32,576 nucleotides of DNA from assembly GCA_046861615.1 (NCBI GenBank), contig JBHHUS010000017.1, forward strand, positions 1-32,576, written 5' to 3'. This document shows, piece by piece, positions 1-7,908 of this stretch. The number at the start of each line of letters is the position of its first letter. Positions within the stretch are counted from its first letter, which is position 1. The notes under the pieces are model-generated. The model was given only the letters and a program-made list of their open reading frames with translations, ran no database searches and was not told the DNA's origin. A program made the position numbers and the translations under genes. The DNA is from CAZNUM01 sp046861615 (lineage in GTDB: Bacteria > Fidelibacterota > Marinisomatia > Marinisomatales > TCS55).

Positions 1-552
1 GATTTTAAATGGGGATGGAATAAATGGGGATGGAAGGATCCAAGGAATACATTTACACTTCCTTTATGGTCCGAAATATATCCGAATGCAAAAATTTTAT
101 ATATATACCGGCATGGTATTGACGTTTCGTTAAGTTTGTTAAGGCGTAGTAGCGATCGTTTTTTAAATGAAAAGGAATTATTTATAAAAAGAAGAACGAT
201 CGGAATTGAACAAAAAAAGGAAGGATTTGTAGATTCTGCTAGATGTTTAAATCTTGAAGATTGTTTCCAATTGTGGATTGAATATATGTCAGCTGCCCAA
301 AAATTAATCGAAATAATGCCTGACAGAATATTACCAATAAAATACGAAGAATTACTAATCTACCCAGATGATATTATGAATTCAATTTTTAAGTATCTAA
401 ATATTAATGTAGGAAAATATTTATTAAATAACTTGATAGAATATATTAATCAAGATCATGCATACTCATATCTTAATCAAAACTATAGCAAATTAGTTAC
501 TAAAGAAAACATTAAAGTATTAAATAAATTTGGATATACTCTTAAAACTTAA
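1..552 (+). CDS. Sulfotransferase family protein, 5'-truncated by the window edge
   Basis: The reading frame is open from base 1, so the start lies outside the window and 183 residues are visible. This looks like a PAPS-dependent sulfotransferase, which would transfer a sulfate group to a sugar or other acceptor. The visible part carries WKDPR near residues 11-15, then an IYRHGIDVSLSLLRR segment. That segment resembles the 3'-phosphate-binding motif of the family (Arg, then DV, then Ser). The later LPIKYEELL segment matches the conserved 'Y.E.L..P' region. The loop before KDPR contains a five-residue tandem duplication, KWGWN then KWGWK. The gene is very AT-rich: one counted line is about 20% GC. 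It lies 58 bases before a glycosyltransferase, which suggests sulfation of a surface glycan. The family call is fairly firm; the acceptor is unknown. Confidence 0.72.
   Translation, partial: DFKWGWNKWGWKDPRNTFTLPLWSEIYPNAKILYIYRHGIDVSLSLLRRSSDRFLNEKELFIKRRTIGIEQKKEGFVDSARCLNLEDCFQLWIEYMSAAQKLIEIMPDRILPIKYEELLIYPDDIMNSIFKYLNINVGKYLLNNLIEYINQDHAYSYLNQNYSKLVTKENIKVLNKFGYTLKT
7..36 (+). repeat. In-frame 15-base tandem duplication inside the sulfotransferase gene
   Basis: Two adjacent copies, AAATGGGGATGGAAT (7-21) and AAATGGGGATGGAAG (22-36), differ only in the last base. They encode KWGWN and KWGWK just before the DPR motif. The unit is a multiple of three, so a change in copy number would lengthen or shorten the loop without breaking the frame. 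Two copies are seen directly; any slippage is inference. Confidence 0.75.
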
Positions 553-610
553 GATTCATTTAAATATTAATGATGATAATGAATTTGCAAAATATTTAGA
601 TAGTTAAATT

Positions 611-1831
611 TTGAATCTTTTATTCATTACTCCCTATTTGCCTTCTGAGAATAGTGGCCATGCTGGTGCCCAGCTGATTTTTAGAAATGTGAAGTACTTA
701 TCAAAAAAACACAAAATACAAATTGTTTCTTTTATATCATCAAAGGAAACTGAACATTTACCTGAATTAAAGAATTTAGGAATAAAGATCGTTCTGGTTA
801 AATATAACCGGAACCAATCTGGTTTATTGGGTATAATCTTGGGAATAGTGAACAATTTTAAAGCTATTTTGAAATCTATGTTCGGTCGAGAATCTTTTTT
901 TACTGCTAAATATAATCGGCGTTCAATGAAAAAGACCCTTGTTAAGATCAATGATAATTTTCAGCCCGACATTGTTCAATTTGAATATAATGTAATGCAT
1001 CATTATGTCTATCTTTTCCCTTCTATTCCGAAGATACTTATGCAACACGATATTTTAACAAAGGTTTATGAACGTAGTTATAAAAATGCCAAGAAATGGA
1101 TTCAACGATTAAAGATTAAGAAGATTTATAAAATAATGGAAAAACAGGAACATCTATGGATGAGGAAATTTAATCGTATTATTACATTGACAGATGAAGA
1201 TAAAAAGTATTGTATTGACAACTGGATTGATCTGCCTCCAATTGATGTTGTACCACCGCAGATCTATATAAATAATGTACCAAAGAAGAAAAATAAACAG
1301 GAACTTTGTTTTGTAGGGTCATTTAATAGAGAACCAAATATAGTAGCAGTTGATATTTTATTAGAAAAAATAGTACCAGGGATACAAAAACAAGTTCCGG
1401 AATTAAAACTGAAAATTGCTGGAAAATATCTTCCTAAGTATTTAAATAATAAAATTAGGACTATGATAAACGTTCAGTATTTTGGCTTCGTTGAAGATAT
1501 TGATTCCTTCATCGGAGAAGCGATTCTTTTTCTGGCGCCGATTACCATAGGCGCCGGGTTAAAAATGAAGAATACCCATGCTTTAGCATGTGGCACAGCT
1601 GTTTGTACGACGACAGTCGGGGCTGAAGGAATACCATTTAGTCCAAAAGAGGGTCTGTGGATTGAAGATTCAATTGATAAAACAATAAGCTTATGTATAG
1701 ATTTACTTAAAAGGCCAGATGAATTAATTCGTGCAGGTAAACGTGGTAAAAAAGTTGTTCAAGAATATTATTCTCCGAGGAAAATAGTTGGAAAGCTTCA
1801 GCATATTTATGATAATCTGGCTAATAAATGA
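611..1831 (+). CDS. Glycosyltransferase family 4-like protein (GT-B fold)
   Basis: This is a 406-residue probable retaining glycosyltransferase for surface polysaccharide assembly, expected in the cytoplasm at the inner membrane. The N-terminal Rossmann half begins MNLLFITPYLPSE, with the usual open loop GHAGAQ. The C-terminal half contains LCFVGSF near residue 233, then IAGKY, then GFVEDI. The donor-binding stretch GAGLKMK lies at residues 314-320, followed by ALACGTAV and GAEGI. In this family the residue before ALA is normally the second glutamate of the EX7E motif, but here it is His323. The start is TTG at 611, chosen because the beta-strand begins there; no strong ribosome binding site is visible. 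The stop overlaps the flippase start by four bases (ATGA). The donor and acceptor sugars cannot be told from sequence. Confidence 0.85.
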   Translation: MNLLFITPYLPSENSGHAGAQLIFRNVKYLSKKHKIQIVSFISSKETEHLPELKNLGIKIVLVKYNRNQSGLLGIILGIVNNFKAILKSMFGRESFFTAKYNRRSMKKTLVKINDNFQPDIVQFEYNVMHHYVYLFPSIPKILMQHDILTKVYERSYKNAKKWIQRLKIKKIYKIMEKQEHLWMRKFNRIITLTDEDKKYCIDNWIDLPPIDVVPPQIYINNVPKKKNKQELCFVGSFNREPNIVAVDILLEKIVPGIQKQVPELKLKIAGKYLPKYLNNKIRTMINVQYFGFVEDIDSFIGEAILFLAPITIGAGLKMKNTHALACGTAVCTTTVGAEGIPFSPKEGLWIEDSIDKTISLCIDLLKRPDELIRAGKRGKKVVQEYYSPRKIVGKLQHIYDNLANK

Positions 1832-3327
1832 ACATCGCACAAAAAATAGCTAAAGAATCCACGATTACTTTTACGGGGATGGTGTATGGAAATATCAACC
1901 GTTATCTGTATACTGCGCTGTTGGCTCGTTGGGTGGGAGTAGAATACTTGGGAATTTATTCCCTCGCTAATTCTATTATGTTGATCGCGGAAGTAATCGC
2001 AAAAATGGGTCTAGAAACAGGAGTCATGCGTTTTGTCAGCCGACGTGATCCTGAAAAAGAATTAGATGATGTCCGCAAGATTATTCATTCTGCTCTTAAG
2101 ATGTCCGGTATTTTTTCGATTGTCATTGCTGGTGTGCTTATATTGCTATCCGGGTGGTTGGTAAATAATGTTTTAAAAGAAGTTCATTTATTACAATTAG
2201 TTTTGATTATATTTGCTTTGACAATCCCATTTAACGCTTTTACGTTGATCTCCGCTTTTGCTACCCAGGGTTTCAAATTATTAAAATATAAAATCTTCAC
2301 TACCCAGTTTATTAATCCGACGATGCTTTTATTGACAATGATTCTCTGTTACTGGTTCATTTCCAGTGAAGCGGCTATCATGTATCCGATGTTATTAACG
2401 GGTATTTTGGGAAGTATTGTAATGTTTATAATATTAAAACGAATTTCAAAAGTACAATTTAAATCGATTATCGCTTCGTCGTTTGATAAAGTTCTGCTTA
2501 GTTATTCCTACCCGTTGATGTTTGTTATTATTCTGCAGACTTTTATGCATTGGATGGATATTTTAATGTTAGGGTATTTCACTGATGCCTCCACAGTTGG
2601 ACTTTATCATCCGGCCGCCCGTACGGCTGGTTTACTTCAAGCCTTATTGATATCTTTTTTAAGTATCTATGCTCCTATCTTTTCTCAACTTCACCATGAG
2701 GGAAAACGTACAGAAATGGTTCGAATATACCATTTGGTCAGTCGTTGGATTCTGACCATGGCAATTCCAATTTCCCTAATATTTTTAATTTATCCTGCTA
2801 AAGTAATGCTCATATTCGGCCCTGCTTATTTACCCAGCCGACAGGTGCTAATAATTTTAACCGGAGCTACATTTTTACAGGCTATTCTTGGAGCCGCGAG
2901 TCCGGCCTTGAGTATGTCCGGTTATACAAAACTGGTTTTATGGAATACAGTCGGTGCTTTTTTATTAAATCTGATTTTGAATATTATATTAATTCCAAAG
3001 TGGGGAATCACAGGGGCTGCAATCGCGACTTTTGTTTCCCTTGCAACAGTCGGTTTGGCACGGGTAATAGAAGTTCGCTTCCTTTTGAATTTATCATTTT
3101 TAGACAGAAAAATATTTAAACCGGTAATCGCTGGTATCGGTACGGGAGTACTGCTGGTAGTATTAAAACCTGTAATTATGGATTATCATACAATCTTTAC
3201 ACTGGCAATCAGCACGCTCTGCTCTTTTTCTCTGTTTGGCCTGGTATTATGGTTACTTAAGTTTGAACCTGAAGATCGTGACTTTTGGCTGGGCCTGGGT
3301 ATTCTGAAAAGGGCAATGAAGAAATGA
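1828..3327 (+). CDS. Polysaccharide flippase, Wzx/MOP superfamily
   Basis: This 499-residue multi-pass membrane protein has roughly 12 to 14 hydrophobic segments and no large soluble domain, the usual size and layout of Wzx-type O-antigen or lipid-linked oligosaccharide flippases. Its expected role is to move an undecaprenyl-linked glycan across the inner membrane. Supporting features are the N-terminal amphipathic start IAQKIAKEST, the central segment with FMHWMDILMLGYF, and the late segment with GITGAAIATFVS, a typical Wzx/MviN-like C-terminal motif. It overlaps the upstream glycosyltransferase by ATGA at 1828-1831 and the next gene by ATGA at 3324-3327. Translation of the three is therefore probably coupled. 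The substrate is unknown, but the neighbouring sulfotransferase and YfhO-like protein point to a decorated surface glycan. Confidence 0.88.
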   Translation: MNIAQKIAKESTITFTGMVYGNINRYLYTALLARWVGVEYLGIYSLANSIMLIAEVIAKMGLETGVMRFVSRRDPEKELDDVRKIIHSALKMSGIFSIVIAGVLILLSGWLVNNVLKEVHLLQLVLIIFALTIPFNAFTLISAFATQGFKLLKYKIFTTQFINPTMLLLTMILCYWFISSEAAIMYPMLLTGILGSIVMFIILKRISKVQFKSIIASSFDKVLLSYSYPLMFVIILQTFMHWMDILMLGYFTDASTVGLYHPAARTAGLLQALLISFLSIYAPIFSQLHHEGKRTEMVRIYHLVSRWILTMAIPISLIFLIYPAKVMLIFGPAYLPSRQVLIILTGATFLQAILGAASPALSMSGYTKLVLWNTVGAFLLNLILNIILIPKWGITGAAIATFVSLATVGLARVIEVRFLLNLSFLDRKIFKPVIAGIGTGVLLVVLKPVIMDYHTIFTLAISTLCSFSLFGLVLWLLKFEPEDRDFWLGLGILKRAMKK

Positions 3328-5687
3328 GAATAAATTTAAACCAACATCGGCAATTATTCTTGTTTTTGGGATTATTTATCCTGTTGCTGGTTATTCTTTT
3401 TTATCCAGTGATATTTAAAGGATATACTTTCGGTTCACCGGACAGTTTGAATCCTCATGCTTTGGGCATTGCCTTGAAAGACCTTCAGCAAAAGAGCGGT
3501 GAATTCCCTTTATGGCAACCCTGGGTTTTCAGCGGAATGCCTACTACGGAAGCATTCACTAATCTCTCTAAATTGTATTTTCCCGATTATCTCTTTAAAT
3601 TATTTTTTCTTTCAGGAATGACTATTCAAATACTGTATTTTTTATTTGCTGCCCTAGGATGCTTTTTTCTTATGAAATATTTGAAATATTCCTGGTGGGC
3701 TGCTTCCCTGGCTGCGATTGGCTTCGCTTTTACCCCGTACATGGTCACTATGCTTGTTTTCGGTCACGGGAGTCAAATAATGACTGCAGCTTATATCCCC
3801 TGGGTCTTGTTGTTTACGATTAAACTTTGGGATAAACCTGACATAATGAATGTTGGTTGGTTGGCGATTTTGTTAGGGTTTCAGTTACAGCGGGCGCATG
3901 CACAGATCGCTTATTATACCTGGATGTTGATCGGGGCTTACGTATTGATGCGTTTAATCATGGGTCTTAAAAAACCTGATTCCCGTCTCCAAACAAGTAA
4001 AACTTTTCTGCTATTTCTGTCAGCTGCGGGCCTTGGGATTGGTATCGCATTATTGGTTTATCTGCCTTCAATTGAATATGCTCCTTATTCTATCCGTGGT
4101 GCTGAATTGGGAGCATCAGCCTATGGCTATGCCACCAGCTGGTCATTTCATCCTAAAGAAATGTTGACATTCCTGATACCATCCGCTTTTGGATTCGGAG
4201 GTCAGACCTACTGGGGATTCATGCCGTTTACCGATTATCCTAATTACATGGGTATTGTTATTCTTACTCTGGCGGTTGTGGGCTTAATTCAAAAAAAACA
4301 ACCCATTCACTGGTTCTTTCTCACTACTTCGATCATAGCGTTACTTATTTCCTACGGTAAATATTTCAGCCTAGTTTATGATCTTTTTTATTACCTGTTT
4401 CCCTATTTTGATAAATTTCGGGTTCCGCAAATGATTTTAATTCTGTTCCAATTTAACGTAGTTATTCTCGCTGCTTTTGGTTTGGATTATCTTGTTTCTA
4501 TGGAAAAGAAAAATCTGCCGAAATGGTTTTTCGGCCTGTCGGGAATTGCTGCACTAAGTCTGGTTGTTTTAACTCTGGGCGGATCCGGCTTGGAAAGTTT
4601 TGTGAAATCTTATTTTCCGTTACCGCGCGTCCAGGATATGAATACTGCCCAGGCAATTAATGCTTTACGGTGGGACATTTGGTATCGTGACGCCTGGTTA
4701 TCGACGATGATGCTCGTTGGGGTAAGCGGATTGGTTTGGTTATGGTTTAATAATCGGATTCATCAAAACGTTTTTGCCGGTTTAATCATTGCTCTGGCAG
4801 TTATTGATATCGGTCAGGTTGATCTGAAGATTGTTCAACCAAAACGGGATTCAGGGCGTGCTTCCCAGCTGATCTCAACGGCGACTTTGGATCGATATTT
4901 TAAAAAGGATCAAATTATTAAGTTTCTTAAAGCTGATTCTTCAACGTTTCGTATTTATCCCGCGGGTTACTTGTTTGGGGAGTCCCGTTTTACCGCCTTT
5001 CGACTTGAGTCAGTTGGCGGATATCACCCTGCTAAGTTGAAAGTTTATAATGATTTTCTAAAGAATACTCGTAATGCCGGTTTATTACCAGTTTTGAGAA
5101 TGATGAATGTCAAATATGTAATTGCGCCCCAGCCAATTAACCATCCCGATTTAAAGTTAGTTCAATCGGGATCTTTAAAAACTGGGCGTGGACAACTTCC
5201 GGTAACTGTTTACGAATTACAAAATACGCTCCCCAGAGCCTGGTTTGTAGATAAGGTAAAAACGATCAGTAATATTGATATTATCTGGCAAACAATCAAT
5301 CAATCTTCCTTTACCCCGGGGAAAGTGGCCTATCTGTTAGAATCACTGCCGGAGGGAGGTAGTATTGGGCCTGGAAAAGTGGAAGATATCAAACGGGGAG
5401 TTCATACGATTACAATCCGGACGCAGTCAGAGCAGGATGGTTTTCTGGTTCTCAGCGAAGTTTATTATCCGTTACGTTGGAGTGCTTTTATTGATGGTGA
5501 ACCTGTTCATGTATTTCAAACCAATGGTGTTCTGCAGGGTGTTATGGTTCCTTCAGGAGAACATAAATTGGAATTTGTTTATGACCGTTCATCTTTCCGA
5601 CTAGGTTTATCTATTTCTTTAGCTTCCTTTAGTGGTTCAATCGTGTTGATTTTGGTTAGTTACTATTTGAGGCGAAAAAAGCAATGA
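3324..5687 (+). CDS. YfhO family membrane protein
   Basis: This is a 787-residue integral membrane protein of the YfhO family, which resembles GT-C glycosyltransferases and has been linked to glycosylation of wall or surface polymers in other bacteria. About a dozen hydrophobic segments fill the first 500 residues. A soluble, probably extracytoplasmic, region follows and contains FRLESVGGYHPAK and VLSEVYYPLRW. A final membrane segment ends in RRKKQ. The early loop GSPDSLNPHA and the PLWQPWVFSGMPT segment are typical of the family. I place the start at ATG 3324, which overlaps the flippase stop as ATGA. An in-frame ATG at 3285 lies deep in the flippase and would add 13 unlikely residues. The stop overlaps the following kinase gene by four bases. 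The transferred sugar is unknown. Confidence 0.85.
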   Translation: MRINLNQHRQLFLFLGLFILLLVILFYPVIFKGYTFGSPDSLNPHALGIALKDLQQKSGEFPLWQPWVFSGMPTTEAFTNLSKLYFPDYLFKLFFLSGMTIQILYFLFAALGCFFLMKYLKYSWWAASLAAIGFAFTPYMVTMLVFGHGSQIMTAAYIPWVLLFTIKLWDKPDIMNVGWLAILLGFQLQRAHAQIAYYTWMLIGAYVLMRLIMGLKKPDSRLQTSKTFLLFLSAAGLGIGIALLVYLPSIEYAPYSIRGAELGASAYGYATSWSFHPKEMLTFLIPSAFGFGGQTYWGFMPFTDYPNYMGIVILTLAVVGLIQKKQPIHWFFLTTSIIALLISYGKYFSLVYDLFYYLFPYFDKFRVPQMILILFQFNVVILAAFGLDYLVSMEKKNLPKWFFGLSGIAALSLVVLTLGGSGLESFVKSYFPLPRVQDMNTAQAINALRWDIWYRDAWLSTMMLVGVSGLVWLWFNNRIHQNVFAGLIIALAVIDIGQVDLKIVQPKRDSGRASQLISTATLDRYFKKDQIIKFLKADSSTFRIYPAGYLFGESRFTAFRLESVGGYHPAKLKVYNDFLKNTRNAGLLPVLRMMNVKYVIAPQPINHPDLKLVQSGSLKTGRGQLPVTVYELQNTLPRAWFVDKVKTISNIDIIWQTINQSSFTPGKVAYLLESLPEGGSIGPGKVEDIKRGVHTITIRTQSEQDGFLVLSEVYYPLRWSAFIDGEPVHVFQTNGVLQGVMVPSGEHKLEFVYDRSSFRLGLSISLASFSGSIVLILVSYYLRRKKQ

Positions 5688-6853
5688 GTTGGTACCGTCG
5701 CGCCACGAATATAAAAATCGGGCTGTTTTTTTTAGGTATTGTACTGATAGCTGGACTGTTAGTTTATTCCCAATGGATCGTGGCCCGACTCAGGCATGAT
5801 AATCGTGAAATTGTAAAATTGTATGCTGAATTAATTGCCAAAACGGTAAATGAAAAATCAGATACTAATCTGAACTTTGTTTTCGACGAAATTATCAAAA
5901 AAGTTCAATTTCCAATTATTTACTCTGATCTTAATAATCAGCCTTTGTATTGGCGTAATATACCATCTGAGAGAACAACTAAGGATTTAATTCAGGAATT
6001 AAGAGCGATGGATCGGCAGAACAATCCTTTTCCGCTGGAATATATTGATCATACGTCGGGCACAACGATTCCTCTCGGGTATTTACATTATGGTGATTCA
6101 GTCTTAATTCGCAGGTTGCAATGGCTGCCATTTCTTGAAATTGGAGCGGTGGCCTTATTCATTTTATTAGGATTTTCCGGTTTTACATTCATTCGTAACA
6201 GTGAAAAACACCACATTTGGGTTGGGATGGCCCGGGAAACCGCCCATCAATTAGGTACACCGGTATCTGCGCTGATGGGCTGGATTGAGCGTATTAAATC
6301 GCATCCTGAAGACAGTGTTAAAATTATCACCGAAATGGAAGCAGACCTAGACCGGTTGAATCAGGTCAGTGAGCGATTTAGCAAAATGGGGTCTAAAACA
6401 ACTTTTAAAGAAGTAAAACTGGTACCGCTGGTGCGGGATGTAACCCAGTATTTATCCCAACGATTGCCAGTCCTGGGTAAAAAAGTTAACTGGGAAATTG
6501 AGGGAGATGAATCTATTGTTGTTCATGTAAATCCTACCCTTTTCTCTTGGGCGCTGGAGAATGTCATTCGCAACGGAATTGACGCAATTCAGGATGAACA
6601 GCAAGGAACAATAAAATTATCTGCTAATAAGAAGGGGAATCAGGTATTCTTAACGGTTGAAGATAACGGGAAAGGGATCCCCCTAAAAAATTGGAAGAAC
6701 ATTTTTCGCCCTGGTTTCAGTAGTAAAGATCGGGGTTGGGGCTTGGGGCTCTCTCTGGTAAAAAGAATCATTGAAGAAATACATGGTGGTTCGATTCGGG
6801 TTTTTAATTCAAAAATTGGTGCTGGTACGGTCTTTGAAATTCATTTTCCTTAA
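5684..6853 (+). CDS. Membrane-bound sensor histidine kinase
   Basis: This 389-residue kinase has a first membrane segment at about residues 11-33, a short extracytoplasmic sensor of roughly 115 residues, and a second membrane segment near 149-172. A dimerisation/phosphoacceptor domain follows, with His188 in the sequence ETAHQLGTP. The ATPase domain has the N-box Asn297 (ENVIRNGIDAI), the G1 box DNGKGIP starting at Asp327, and a GWGLGLSLVKRI G2 box. All the expected catalytic parts are present. The HQLGTP form of the H-box differs from the common HELRTP. No response regulator is encoded beside it in this window. Its start overlaps the YfhO-like gene (ATGA at 5684-5687), so it is probably co-translated with the glycan genes. 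An 83-base gap separates it from yajC. The signal sensed is unknown. Confidence 0.9.
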   Translation: MSWYRRATNIKIGLFFLGIVLIAGLLVYSQWIVARLRHDNREIVKLYAELIAKTVNEKSDTNLNFVFDEIIKKVQFPIIYSDLNNQPLYWRNIPSERTTKDLIQELRAMDRQNNPFPLEYIDHTSGTTIPLGYLHYGDSVLIRRLQWLPFLEIGAVALFILLGFSGFTFIRNSEKHHIWVGMARETAHQLGTPVSALMGWIERIKSHPEDSVKIITEMEADLDRLNQVSERFSKMGSKTTFKEVKLVPLVRDVTQYLSQRLPVLGKKVNWEIEGDESIVVHVNPTLFSWALENVIRNGIDAIQDEQQGTIKLSANKKGNQVFLTVEDNGKGIPLKNWKNIFRPGFSSKDRGWGLGLSLVKRIIEEIHGGSIRVFNSKIGAGTVFEIHFP

Positions 6854-6925
6854 AAAATGAACCGATTTGTATAAGTTTAAAATTCCGGATTCAGCATTTC
6901 CTCGGTAATTTCCGCCTTTAAAAAC

Positions 6926-6930
6926 AGGAG
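6926..6930 (+). promoter_or_regulatory. Shine-Dalgarno site that fixes the yajC TTG start
   Basis: AGGAG lies six bases before TTG at 6937. No ATG or GTG at a sensible distance would give a YajC-like N-terminus, so this site supports the TTG as the real start. Confidence 0.7.
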
Positions 6931-6936
6931 TTTATT

Positions 6937-7275
6937 TTGAAAAACATCTTATTATTCGCTGGTCAGGGCGCCCAGGGAGGCGGTTTTCTCGCTTACCTGC
7001 CGTTCATATTAATTTTATTAATCATGTATTTTCTGATGATTCGCCCGCAAGTAAAGCGCCAAAAGCAGAAACAAGCAATGTTAACAGCCTTGAAAAAAGG
7101 AGATCATATCGTAACAATTGGTGGAATTCACGGCACAATTGTTGGATTTAAAAATAATAATCGCTCGGTGGCTCTGAAAATTGATAAGAATACAAATATT
7201 ACTGTAAATCGTTCAGCAGTAGCAGGACTGAGAGAAAATGTCTCTGATGAAGACACCAGCGAAATTGGAACTTAA
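6937..7275 (+). CDS. yajC: Preprotein translocase accessory subunit YajC
   Basis: This 112-residue protein is a small bitopic inner-membrane subunit associated with SecDF in the Sec translocon. It has a Gly/Gln-rich start (AGQGAQGGG), one membrane segment at about residues 20-40 (LPFILILLIMYFLMI), and then the family signature RPQVKRQKQ. The cytoplasmic domain follows with GDHIVTIGGIHGTIV. Length and order match the family. The TTG start is backed by a good AGGAG site. It sits five bases before def and begins the housekeeping run. SecD and SecF are not in the window. Confidence 0.95.
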   Translation: MKNILLFAGQGAQGGGFLAYLPFILILLIMYFLMIRPQVKRQKQKQAMLTALKKGDHIVTIGGIHGTIVGFKNNNRSVALKIDKNTNITVNRSAVAGLRENVSDEDTSEIGT

Positions 7276-7280
7276 AATAA

Positions 7281-7823
7281 ATGGCAGTTAGGAAAATTGT
7301 TCATTACGGTGATCCAATTCTTCGAAAGGTCTGTAAACCAGTTACTGATTTTTCAGCTTTACCGGGATTAGTCAACGATTTGTTTGACACCATGTATGAA
7401 GCCGAAGGGATTGGTTTAGCGGCTAATCAAGTTGGGTTGGATATGAATTTGTTTGTGATCGACGCGAACGAACCCGACGTGGAAAATAGTCGCCGAATTT
7501 TTATCAATGGTAAAATTACCAGAAGTCAGGGTGAATCGGTTTTTGAAGAAGGCTGTCTCTCTATTCCCGAGGTCCGACTAGAAATCAAGCGACCGGAATT
7601 AATTTCGTTTCAATATCAGGATTTGGACGGGAATACTATTGAAGAAGAATTCAGTGAACTGTTAGGGCGGGCGATTCAACATGAAATGGATCATTTAAAC
7701 GGTATTTTCATTATTGATCGGGTCAGTACTGCTCAACGTTTGGTGATTCAAAAAGAACTGAAGGAAATTGAGCAGGATACAAAAAACCGGGTGCAAAAAC
7801 GAAAGAAGGAGTTCGTCCTTTAA
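7281..7823 (+). CDS. def: Peptide deformylase
   Basis: This 180-residue metalloenzyme removes the N-formyl group from the initiator methionine of new proteins at the ribosome exit. All three family motifs are present: GIGLAANQV at residues 43-51, EGCLSIP with metal ligand Cys92, and QHEMDHLNG with ligands His134 and His138 and catalytic Glu135. The N-terminus (VRKIVHYGDPILRK) is also typical. The gene follows yajC by five bases. It precedes fmt, which adds the formyl group that Def removes; this is a widespread pairing. Confidence 0.97.
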   Translation: MAVRKIVHYGDPILRKVCKPVTDFSALPGLVNDLFDTMYEAEGIGLAANQVGLDMNLFVIDANEPDVENSRRIFINGKITRSQGESVFEEGCLSIPEVRLEIKRPELISFQYQDLDGNTIEEEFSELLGRAIQHEMDHLNGIFIIDRVSTAQRLVIQKELKEIEQDTKNRVQKRKKEFVL

Positions 7824-7852
7824 CTATTCCAATGAAACCAGTAAGCTGAATC

Positions 7853-7905
7853 ATTTCAACTTCTTTTGGATTGTCATTTCTTATTTATCTACTAGAGGTT
7901 GAAAT
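7853..7905 (+). promoter_or_regulatory. Inverted repeat that could fold over the fmt ribosome binding site
   Basis: In the 85-base gap between def and fmt, ATTTCAAC (7853-7860) is exactly complementary to GTTGAAAT (7898-7905), with 37 bases between. The downstream arm begins at the last G of a GAGG Shine-Dalgarno site (7895-7898) and ends three bases before the fmt GTG start. A stem here could limit fmt translation, but an 8-base AT-rich match may be chance. Confidence 0.3.
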
Positions 7906-7908
7906 AAA

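Noticed and set aside
3285..3323. Earlier ATG for the YfhO-like gene
   Set aside because: It would add 13 residues overlapping the flippase in another frame; the ATGA junction at 3324 matches the coupling seen at neighbouring genes.
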